Assembly: GCA_035464115.1 (NCBI GenBank) | Contig: DATHSN010000211.1 | Span: forward strand, 1-6,621 | DNA from: DATHSN01 sp035464115 | GTDB lineage: Bacteria; Actinomycetota; Acidimicrobiia; Acidimicrobiales; SKKL01 | Reading direction: 5' to 3' | Length of the DNA stretch: 6,621 nucleotides | In this document: positions 1-6,599 of the stretch, one piece after another | How positions within the stretch are numbered: position 1 is the stretch's first letter | Layout: each line of letters opens with the position of its first letter | Program-made: the position numbers and the translations under genes | The notes under the pieces: generated by a model | Told to the model about the DNA's origin: nothing | The model's input: the letters and a program-made list of their open reading frames with translations, nothing else | The model's database searches: none

Positions 1-3000
1 GCGGGGCCCAGGTGGTCGCGAACCAGTCGCGCGACGGCGAGGTCGAGGGCTACGCGTCCGCCAGCACGGTGGCGCCCGGTGACACGCTCGACCTCCACGT
101 CAGCACGCTGCCGGCGGCCAGCTACCGCGTGGAGATCTACCGGCTCGGTCACTACGGCGGGGTCGGGGCCCGGCGGGTGACCTGCCTGCCCGGATGCTCG
201 TCGTCGACGACCGGCGCCCCCCAACCGGTGCCCGAGCCGGACGCCACGACGGGCCTCTTGGCGCTCGACTGGCCGGTGAGCCACTCGGTGACCGTGGGGA
301 CCGACTGGGTGTCGGGCTACTACGCGGCCGTGTTCGTCATCACCGACGGCCCCGACGCGGGCCTGAACAACTTCTACCCGTTCGTGGTGACGGCGCCCGA
401 GTCGCGCGAGAAGGTGGCGCTGGTGCACGCCGCCGACACCACGTGGCAGGCCTACAACAACTGGCCCCGGGCGCCCCGCGCCGGCAAGAGCGTCTACGAC
501 TACCACAGCCCCGGCGGGAGGGCCTACAAGGTGTCGTTCGACCGGCCCTACGCGCCGGGCGACCAGAACCTCTTCGACTGGGAGGTGCCACTAGCCCTGT
601 GGCTCGAGTCGCAGGGCTACGACGTCGCCTATGCCACCGACACCGACACCCACCGCGACCCGGGGCTGCTCTCGCGGTACGACCTGGTGATCGTCAACGG
701 CCACGACGAGTACTGGACCAAAGAGATGCGCGACGGCTTCGATGCCGCGCGCGACCAGGGAACGAACCTGGCGTTCATGGGCGCCAACATCGGCTACTGG
801 CAGATGCGCTTCGAGGACGACGAGCGCACGCTGGTGGTCTACAAGAACTGGTCGCTCGACCCCGTCGCCGACCCCTCGTTGAAGACGGTGCGGTTCCGTG
901 ACCTGCAGCCCGCCCGCCGGGAGTGCGCACTCATCGGCGTGCAGTTCGAGTACGGCCTGCCCAACGGGTACCGCGACTACACGGTGAGCGACGCCGCGCT
1001 GAGCGACCCGTGGTTCGCCGGTACCGGCTTCGCGCCCGGCGACGTGGTCACCGAGATCGCCGGATACGAGTACGACACCATCGTGTCGGGGTGCCGGGAC
1101 GACCTCACCACGCTCTTCTCGTACGAGGGCAGCCCGTCCGAGACCCTCCCCCCCGGCCACAGCACGCGCTACCAGGCGCCGTCGGGCGCGGTCGTGTGGA
1201 GCACGGGGGCCATGGAGTGGCCGATCGTGATGCGTCGTGACGCCCGCCTCCGGGCCTTCACGAGCAACGCCATCGACGCGCTCATCGAGGGCTCCACGCC
1301 GAGCGGTGCGCCCTCGGTGTCGGTGACGTCGCCGCTCGACGGCGAGGACATCACGCTCGGCGACGCGGTCGAGCTGACCGCCGACGCGAGCGATCCCGAC
1401 GGGACCGTGGTCGAGCTGAGCTGGCTCGTCGACGGCGACGTGGTCGCCACCCTCACCGCCGTCCCGTGGACCACCACCTGGACCCCGACGACCGCCGGGA
1501 CCGTCTCGGTCACGGCCCGCGCCACCGACGACAGCGGCCTCACCACCACCTCCGCGCCAGTCACCGTGACGGTCACCGACCCGACGCCACCGCCGCCGCC
1601 CGGCGAGGGCATCGCGCTCATCGGCACCGACCAGGCCGGCGACAGCGGCAGCCGGTCGAGCCTCGTGCTCGACGTGCCCGAGGGCGTGGCCGCCGGCGAC
1701 CAGATGCTGGTCGGCGTGCAGGTGTCGCAGTCGTCGAGCGGGCTGACGACACCCGAAGGGTTCGCCGTGGTGGCCGACATCCGCCCGACGCGCTCGTGGC
1801 ACCCCCGCCTCGTGGTCTACCGGGCCGCCGCCACCGGCGACGAGACCACCGTGCGCATCCCCACCGGCTGGATCGGCAAGTCCGGCACCCTCGCGGTGTA
1901 CCGCGGCGTCGACCCCGCCACCCCCGTCGCCGGGGTCACGACGTCCAGCCGTGACGGCACCACCATCACCGCCCCCGGGCTCGACGCCCCCGCCGACGGC
2001 ACGCGCCTCGTCCAGCTCGTCGGCGCGCAGAACCACTCGGCCCCCGCCACGTTCACCGCCCAGGGCGATCTCACGCTGCGAGCGGCGTTCGACACCTCGG
2101 CCTGGTTGGGCGCCGCCGCGTCCGACGCCACGGTGACGGCCGGCCCGACCGGCGGCCGCACGATGGGGTTCGGAGGCACCAGCCCGGCGCTCACGACGGT
2201 GCTGGTGGCGCTCTCCCCCGCTGGTGACGCGCCCCCGCCCGATGAGGAGCCCCCGCCGGACGAGGAGCCGCCGCCGGATCCGGTGCCGCCCACCGTCACC
2301 CTCACCGCCCCGCTCGACGGCACCGAGCTCACGGTCGACGAACCAGTCACCCTCACCGCCGACGCCACCGACCCCGACGGCACCGTCACCCGCGTCGACT
2401 GGCTCGTCGACGACACCGTCGTCGCCACCACCGACACCGCCCCCTCCACCGCCACCTGGACCCCCACCGCCCCCGCGACCGTCTCGATCACCGCCCGCGC
2501 CACCGACGACACCGACCTCACCACCACCTCCACACCCGCCACCGTCACCATCGTCGACCCACCCCCCGACCAAGAACCCCCACCCGACGAAGAACCCCCA
2601 CCCAGCGGTGACATCACCCTGGTCGGCGCCGACGCCGCCGGCGACAACGGCAGCACCCCCGCCCTCGTCCTCGACGTCCCCACCGACACCACCGCCGGCG
2701 ACCTCATCGTCGTCGCCGTCCAGGTCTCCCAATCGGTCACCGGACCCGTCACCCCCGACGGCTACGACGTCGTCACCGACGTGATCCCCACCCGCTCGTG
2801 GCACCCCCGCCTCGTCATCTCCACCACCGTCGCCACCGGCGACGAGACCACCGTGCGCATCCCCACCGGCTGGGTCGGCAAATCCGCCACCCTCACCATC
2901 TACCGCGGCGTCGACCCCACCACCCCCATCGCCGCGCTCACCACCACCAGCGTCGACGGCACCACCATCACCAACCCCGGCCTCGACGCCCCCACCGACC

Positions 3001-3239
3001 GCACCCGGATCGTGGCGTTCCTGGCGGCCCAGAACCATCCCGACCCCGGGGGCTTCCAGCCCGGTGACGACCTCACGCTGATCACGGGCGTCGACACCCG
3101 ACCCTGGCTCGCCGTGGCCACCGCAGATGCGACCGTGCCCGCCGGGCCCACCGGACCGCGCACCGCGTCGTTCTCGGCGAGCCCCGCCGCCCTCACCGCA
3201 GCGCTGGTCGCGCTCACCCCGAGCTCGGTCGGACCCTGA
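1..3239 (+). CDS. N,N-dimethylformamidase beta-subunit-like protein with duplicated Ig-like/beta-domain modules (5' partial)
   Basis: The frame is open to the left edge (first full codon at base 3), so the N-terminus, and any signal peptide, lies outside the window. The GTG at 12 (residue 1 here) is not a convincing start. Residues 1-130 form a beta-rich region with VEGYASASTVAPGD and YRVEIYRLGHYGG (38-50). Residues 133-430 have a Rossmann-like look and carry TWQAYNNW (144-151), SFDRPY (175-180), NGHDEYW (229-235), GANIGYWQMRFE (257-268) and AMEW (400-403). These are hallmarks of the DMFA2_C family, named for the large subunit of dimethylformamidase, which releases formate and dimethylamine at a mononuclear iron held by two Tyr and one Glu. 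Which residues here bind metal cannot be fixed without alignment; Tyr234 is a candidate. An Ig-like domain (434-523), a beta domain (534-735), a second Ig-like domain (760-849) and a second beta domain (868-1069) follow. The Ig modules suggest export. No LPXTG motif or C-terminal membrane segment is seen. The natural substrate is unknown, and dimethylformamide is not assumed. Confidence 0.88.
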   Translation, partial: GAQVVANQSRDGEVEGYASASTVAPGDTLDLHVSTLPAASYRVEIYRLGHYGGVGARRVTCLPGCSSSTTGAPQPVPEPDATTGLLALDWPVSHSVTVGTDWVSGYYAAVFVITDGPDAGLNNFYPFVVTAPESREKVALVHAADTTWQAYNNWPRAPRAGKSVYDYHSPGGRAYKVSFDRPYAPGDQNLFDWEVPLALWLESQGYDVAYATDTDTHRDPGLLSRYDLVIVNGHDEYWTKEMRDGFDAARDQGTNLAFMGANIGYWQMRFEDDERTLVVYKNWSLDPVADPSLKTVRFRDLQPARRECALIGVQFEYGLPNGYRDYTVSDAALSDPWFAGTGFAPGDVVTEIAGYEYDTIVSGCRDDLTTLFSYEGSPSETLPPGHSTRYQAPSGAVVWSTGAMEWPIVMRRDARLRAFTSNAIDALIEGSTPSGAPSVSVTSPLDGEDITLGDAVELTADASDPDGTVVELSWLVDGDVVATLTAVPWTTTWTPTTAGTVSVTARATDDSGLTTTSAPVTVTVTDPTPPPPPGEGIALIGTDQAGDSGSRSSLVLDVPEGVAAGDQMLVGVQVSQSSSGLTTPEGFAVVADIRPTRSWHPRLVVYRAAATGDETTVRIPTGWIGKSGTLAVYRGVDPATPVAGVTTSSRDGTTITAPGLDAPADGTRLVQLVGAQNHSAPATFTAQGDLTLRAAFDTSAWLGAAASDATVTAGPTGGRTMGFGGTSPALTTVLVALSPAGDAPPPDEEPPPDEEPPPDPVPPTVTLTAPLDGTELTVDEPVTLTADATDPDGTVTRVDWLVDDTVVATTDTAPSTATWTPTAPATVSITARATDDTDLTTTSTPATVTIVDPPPDQEPPPDEEPPPSGDITLVGADAAGDNGSTPALVLDVPTDTTAGDLIVVAVQVSQSVTGPVTPDGYDVVTDVIPTRSWHPRLVISTTVATGDETTVRIPTGWVGKSATLTIYRGVDPTTPIAALTTTSVDGTTITNPGLDAPTDRTRIVAFLAAQNHPDPGGFQPGDDLTLITGVDTRPWLAVATADATVPAGPTGPRTASFSASPAALTAALVALTPSSVGP
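1311..2219 (+). repeat. Module copy 1: Ig-like domain plus ~202-residue beta domain
   Basis: This in-frame segment encodes residues 434-736 of the large protein. The Ig-like part (434-523) begins PSVSVTSPLDG and has the ADASDPDGTV...WLVDGDVVAT...TWTPTTAGTVSVTARATDD pattern of bacterial Ig-like (Big-type) domains. A ten-residue Pro-rich linker leads to the beta domain (534-735). That domain contains LVLDVP, AGD, VQVSQS, PTRSWHPRLV, ATGDETTVRIPTGW, YRGVDP and a closing LVALSP. I cannot name the family of this second domain. Its strand-rich, short-turn pattern suggests a beta-sandwich adhesion or binding module. Codons here use both C and G at third positions, like the rest of the gene. Confidence 0.85.
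2232..2291 (+). repeat. Proline/acidic linker 1 with PPPDEE hexapeptide repeats
   Basis: Residues 741-760 read as two exact PPPDEE units, then PPPDPVPP. Linkers of this kind keep extracellular domains apart as stiff, extended spacers. The codons are mainly ccg, ccc and gag, in contrast to the second linker at 2559-2612, which uses cca, ccc, caa and gaa. Confidence 0.8.
2289..3221 (+). repeat. Module copy 2: Ig-like domain plus ~202-residue beta domain
   Basis: This segment encodes residues 760-1070 and repeats copy 1. The Ig-like parts are both 90 residues and the beta domains are both 202 residues, with no gaps needed. Counting by eye, about 124 of 202 beta-domain positions are identical. 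The linker between the two domains is eight residues longer than in copy 1. Bases 2831-2873 are identical to 1829-1871, a 43-base stretch covering ATGDETTVRIPTGW. Unlike copy 1, codons from about 2289 to 3006 end almost only in C. Ordinary mixed C/G third positions return near 3007, inside the domain. The protein ends six residues past the domain. Confidence 0.85.
2559..2612 (+). repeat. Proline/acidic linker 2 (PPPDQE-PPPDEE-PPPSGD)
   Basis: Residues 850-867 read PPPDQEPPPDEEPPPSGD and join the second Ig-like domain to the second beta domain. The hexapeptide matches linker 1, but that linker sits between modules, not inside one. The C runs at 2558-2560, 2562-2567, 2577-2581, 2583-2585, 2595-2599 and 2601-2603 form a regular pattern. 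The minus strand here therefore carries six closely spaced G tracts. Confidence 0.75.
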
Positions 3240-3257
3240 GCATCCATCGAGGCCGGC

Positions 3258-3263
3258 AGGGGT
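3258..3263 (+). promoter_or_regulatory. Weak Shine-Dalgarno-like site for the GT4-like gene
   Basis: AGGGGT lies 11 bases before the ATG at 3275, inside the 35-base gap after the upstream stop codon. The spacing is longer than ideal. The gap holds no clear terminator hairpin or T run, which fits read-through from the upstream gene and co-transcription. Confidence 0.35.
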
Positions 3264-3274
3264 ACGCGACACCC

Positions 3275-4360
3275 ATGCGCGCACCGTCGATCCTGTACAT
3301 CCTCAAGGAGTACCCGCAGATCAGCCAGACCTACATCGAGGCTGAGCTGCGCGCTCTCGAGGACAGCTACGACGTCACCATCGTGACCCGTCGGGGCCCC
3401 GACATCGCGTTCAGCGAGCACCACCCCTACCGCACCGCCGCCGAGCCCGACGAGCTCCAGGCGGTCATCGACGAGGTGCGGCCCGACATCATCCACACCC
3501 ACTACCTCGACATGCTCCACGTGGTCGGGCCGCTGGCCGAGCGCAACGGCCTCCCGTTCACGGTGCGCTCGCACAGCTACGACACCCTCGCCCTGCGCCC
3601 GAAGAGCGTGCCCGCCCGGATCAGAGAGCGCCTCCCACGCGTGCCCCGCCCCCTCGGACGGGCCCCGCACTTCCGGGAGGGACTCCGGTGGCTGCAGAGC
3701 GATCTCTGCCTCGGTGTGCTCGGGTTCCCCTACAGCCGACCGTGGCTCGAGGACGCCGGAGCACCCGCCGACAAGCTCATCGACTCCTTCCCCGTGATCG
3801 ACGTGTCCCGCTTCGAGGACCACGGCCCGAACGGGGACGGCGTCATGAACACCGGCGTGGCGACACCCAAGAAGAAGATGGGCGACTTCATCGATCTCGC
3901 GGCCCGGGTCCCCGAGCGCGACTTCCGCCTCTACGCCATGGGGTACCACGTCGACCAGCTGGCCGATGAGAACACCCGTGCGGGATCGCCCATGGAGATC
4001 GTCGCACCCGTCGCACCGAGCGCCATGCCGGCGGAGTACAAGCGCCACGAGTGGCTCGTGTACACCGCTGATCCCGAGCTCGCCACCGTCGGCTGGCCGA
4101 TGGCGATCGCCGAAGCCCAAGCGTCGGGCGTGGGCGTGCTCATGCCCGACATCCGTCCCGATCTCGCCCAGTACGTCGGGGACGCCGGGTATCTCTACCG
4201 CTCGCTCGACGAGGCGGCCGAGCTGGTGCGCGGTCCCGTTCCGCCCGAGATCCGCGAGGCGGGCTTCGCCCAGGCTCGGCGTTCCGACATCCGCGCCAAC
4301 CGGCACCTGCTGACCGACCTGTGGGACCGCGTGGCGGCGCCCAGCGATCAGACGGTGTGA
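3275..4360 (+). CDS. GT4-like glycosyltransferase (GT-B fold)
   Basis: The 361-residue product has the length and two-lobed pattern of a GT-B glycosyltransferase, an enzyme that moves a sugar from a nucleotide-sugar donor to a lipid-linked or glycan acceptor, usually at the inner face of the membrane. It opens with LYILKEYPQISQTYIEAEL, resembling the 'FPxxSETFIxxE' opening of WcaL-type GT4 enzymes. Next come DIIHTHYLD (residues 71-79; H74, H76) and PFTVRSHSYD. In the C-terminal lobe, TGVATPKKKMGDF (193-205) sits where GT4 enzymes carry GRLxxxKG, so lysines are present but the Arg is not. GWPMAIAEAQASG holds Glu280, the second Glu of EX7E, while the first position is Val272. DAGYLY follows near the end. 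ATG was chosen as start because the conserved text begins at residue 6. The gene probably shares an operon with the upstream gene and converges on the minus-strand gene. Donor and acceptor are unknown; an altered or weak catalytic site is possible. Confidence 0.85.
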   Translation: MRAPSILYILKEYPQISQTYIEAELRALEDSYDVTIVTRRGPDIAFSEHHPYRTAAEPDELQAVIDEVRPDIIHTHYLDMLHVVGPLAERNGLPFTVRSHSYDTLALRPKSVPARIRERLPRVPRPLGRAPHFREGLRWLQSDLCLGVLGFPYSRPWLEDAGAPADKLIDSFPVIDVSRFEDHGPNGDGVMNTGVATPKKKMGDFIDLAARVPERDFRLYAMGYHVDQLADENTRAGSPMEIVAPVAPSAMPAEYKRHEWLVYTADPELATVGWPMAIAEAQASGVGVLMPDIRPDLAQYVGDAGYLYRSLDEAAELVRGPVPPEIREAGFAQARRSDIRANRHLLTDLWDRVAAPSDQTV

Positions 4361-6599
4361 TCCCGGAGCTCGAGCCTCCCCCGGTGACGAGCCGCCGGAA
4401 CAGGTCCTCGTAGGCGCTGTCGACGTGATCGGCCGAGAAGTCGGCAGCCCGGCGGCGGGCGGCCGACACCGAGGCCTCGGCCAGCGCGTCGTCGCAGAGC
4501 GCACGCTCGAGCGCCGCGGCGAGCGCCGCGACGTCGTCGGGCGGCACGAGCAGACCGGCGCCGTCGACCAGCACGTCGGGCACCCCGCCGACGGCCGACG
4601 CCACCGGGACCACGCCCGCGGCCATGGCCTCGAGCAGCGCGAGGGGCATGCCCTCGCTGCGCGACGGCAAGGCGACCACCCGCGCTCGCGCCAGGTGCTC
4701 GCGGATGGCGGCCGGCTCCACGTGGCCCGTGAGCTCGACCACGTCGGTGAGCCCCTCGCCGTCGACGAGGGTCCGCAACGCGTGCTCCTCCTCGCCCTCA
4801 CCGATGAGCACGAGTCGGGCGTCGATCCCCCGGTGGCGCACGGCCGCCAGCGCCCGCACCAGCACGTCGTGGCCCTTGACCGCCTCCAGGCGGCCCACCG
4901 CCACGACGACGCTCCCCCGTTCCCCGATGGGCGCCGCACCCTCGACGGGCTCGGACCAGAACCCGAGGTCGACCCCGTTGGCGATGACGTGGATCTCCGA
5001 GGTGGCCATGCCGACGTCGCGCGCGAGGCGCTCGGCCACCGGCCGGCTCACCGCGACCACCGCGTCGGCGCGCGGGACCAGGCGCGGCAGCAGCTGGCGC
5101 TCGCGCCAGCCCTGGGCGCGGAGCACGTCGCTGCCGTGCGCGGTGAGCACCAAGCGGTAGCCCAGCACTCGGCGGAGCAGGAAGAAGTGGACGATCTCGG
5201 CTCGGAGGTAGTGCACGTTGACGATGTCGGGATCCAGGCGTCGCAACACCCGGGCCAGCTGGCCGAGCGAGTGGATCGACGACACGGCGGTCCGCGCCAC
5301 CGATGCCTCGGTCGAGGCCGAGGGCAGGTGCAGCGCCACCGCATCCATGTCCAGGTGCTCGCCGGGCCGGTGCTCGGCCCACATCTCGCGAACCGAGTGG
5401 CCCCGGTGTCGGAGCCCACCGACCAGCCGGCTCAGCACCGCCTGGACGCCGCCCCAGGCGACGGGCGAGGTCGACGAGTACACGGCCACCCGCAGTGGCC
5501 GGTGGTGGGCGTCGGTGGCGCGTCGACGACCGTGCCGGCGTGCCGCGATCCGAGCGGGCAGCAGGGTGCGGACGAGGGTCCGGTAGGGACCGACGCGATG
5601 CGGCGATCGACGCACCCCCTCGACGGCCAGGCGCCGCGCCCGGCCGACGTCGCCGGCGGCCTGGTGGCGGCGGGCGCTCTCGGCGAGGAACAGGTGGGCG
5701 ACGCCGAGTCGGCGCATCTGCGACCGGTGCTTGCGGTAGAACGCGGCGCGGGCGTCGAGGTTGGCGGCGAGGTCGAGCGAGCGCCGCACCGCATCGCGAG
5801 GGTCGTGGTAGCGGCACACCACCTCGTCGACGTGGTCGACCTCGAAGCAGCGGGCGATGCGCGCCCAGTAGTCCCAGTCCTCGATCGCCGGGAGATCCTC
5901 GTCGAAGAAGCCGACCGTGGCCACCGCCGAGCGGCGGATCATCACGTTGGAACCGCCACCGTGGAGGACGTTGGCCGCCAGGAGCTCGCGGCGCACGTCG
6001 CCGCGGTGCGACGGCGTCCGCGCGATCCGGTTGCCGCGACCGTCATCGTCCTCCGCACCGCCGTAGACCAGCCCGACGCGGTCGGAGCACTCGGCGAGCC
6101 GTCGGACCTGCAGCGCCAGCTTGTCGGGGAACCAGATGTCGTCGGAGTCGAGGAACGCGACGAGCTCGCCTCGGGCCTCGCGCAGCCCGCGGTTGCGGGC
6201 GGCGGCCACACCCAGGTTGCGGGGTTGGCGCACGTAGCGGACCCGAGGATCGGGGTGCGCGACCAGCCGCGCCTCGGTGTCGTCGGTGGAGCCGTCGTCG
6301 ACGACGATGACCTCGAGGTCGTCGAAGGTCTGGGCGAGGGCGCTCGCGACGGCCCGCTCGACGAGCGCGGCGCGGTCGAAGGTGGGGATCACGACGCTCA
6401 CCTCGGGCCGGACGAGCTCCTCAGCGGCGCCGGCGGGTGTCGCCGACCCAGCTCGGGCGGCGGTCGCGAGTCCGTGGGACACGCCGAGGTCGGGCGAGCC
6501 CGGACTCTCGGGCCGGGTCGTGACGGCCGCGGGGATCGAAGCCGGGCCCCTCCGGTGCCCCGCGACCACGGTGCGAGCATCCCGGACGAGGGGTCGCAC
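4140..6599 (-). CDS. Bifunctional GT2-GT4 glycosyltransferase fusion
   Basis: Numbered from the GTG at 6599, residues 66-300 form a GT2 (GT-A fold) domain: EVSVVIPTFDRA (66-77), VVDDGSTDD (99-107), NLGVAAARNRG (128-138), the DxD-type DSDD (151-154), SNVMIRR (217-223) and the acceptor-side IEDWDYW (239-245). Residues 300-365 are helical and Arg-rich, a likely linker. Residues 368-740 form a complete GT4 (GT-B fold) domain: WGGVQ (382-386), HGSD (488-491), NGVD (541-544), GRLEAVKG (569-576; Arg570 and Lys575 for donor phosphates), SEGMPLALLEAMAAG with intact EX7E (Glu649, Glu657), and GGVPDVL (671-677). The protein should add two sugars in turn to a surface glycan. The frame is open to the right window edge. 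Residues 1-59 are Ala/Pro/Arg-rich with more A/T third positions, so the true start may be a later GTG (6482) or lie upstream. After residue 740 the tail is antisense to the neighbouring gene and probably not genuine; a frameshift at 4378-4382 would end the gene at 4348. Confidence 0.87.
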   Translation of the reverse strand: MRPLVRDARTVVAGHRRGPASIPAAVTTRPESPGSPDLGVSHGLATAARAGSATPAGAAEELVRPEVSVVIPTFDRAALVERAVASALAQTFDDLEVIVVDDGSTDDTEARLVAHPDPRVRYVRQPRNLGVAAARNRGLREARGELVAFLDSDDIWFPDKLALQVRRLAECSDRVGLVYGGAEDDDGRGNRIARTPSHRGDVRRELLAANVLHGGGSNVMIRRSAVATVGFFDEDLPAIEDWDYWARIARCFEVDHVDEVVCRYHDPRDAVRRSLDLAANLDARAAFYRKHRSQMRRLGVAHLFLAESARRHQAAGDVGRARRLAVEGVRRSPHRVGPYRTLVRTLLPARIAARRHGRRRATDAHHRPLRVAVYSSTSPVAWGGVQAVLSRLVGGLRHRGHSVREMWAEHRPGEHLDMDAVALHLPSASTEASVARTAVSSIHSLGQLARVLRRLDPDIVNVHYLRAEIVHFFLLRRVLGYRLVLTAHGSDVLRAQGWRERQLLPRLVPRADAVVAVSRPVAERLARDVGMATSEIHVIANGVDLGFWSEPVEGAAPIGERGSVVVAVGRLEAVKGHDVLVRALAAVRHRGIDARLVLIGEGEEEHALRTLVDGEGLTDVVELTGHVEPAAIREHLARARVVALPSRSEGMPLALLEAMAAGVVPVASAVGGVPDVLVDGAGLLVPPDDVAALAAALERALCDDALAEASVSAARRRAADFSADHVDSAYEDLFRRLVTGGGSSSGITPSDRWAPPRGPTGRSAGAGWRGCRNAEPGRSPPRGSRAERDRAPARPPRRASGRDTRRPRRTGRDRDGCRA

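Noticed and set aside
2232..2612. Proline-rich repeats as a CRISPR array or DNA-level tandem repeat
   Set aside because: The repetition is in-frame protein linker sequence of 18-base units with changing codons. There are no spacers or conserved direct repeats.
3240..3274. Possible terminator or promoter between the two plus-strand genes
   Set aside because: Only 35 bases are present, with no strong inverted repeat, no T run and no recognisable -10/-35 pair.
591..3284. A very long minus-strand open frame opposite the large plus-strand gene
   Set aside because: The translation is a low-complexity Gly/Val/Arg/Asp string with no domain motifs. It is the mirror of GC-rich, NNC-biased codons on the plus strand, where recognisable family motifs exist.
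4361..4382. GAGCTC/CTCGAG palindromes between the convergent genes as a bidirectional terminator
   Set aside because: These are overlapping six-base palindromes with no stem of useful length or loop and no T tract, as expected by chance in GC-rich DNA.
2900..4939. A 679-residue minus-strand open frame spanning both flanking genes
   Set aside because: It reads in a different frame from the GT2-GT4 fusion where that gene has clear motifs, and is antisense to the GT4-like gene for the rest. Its product is His/Gly/Val-rich without family signatures.
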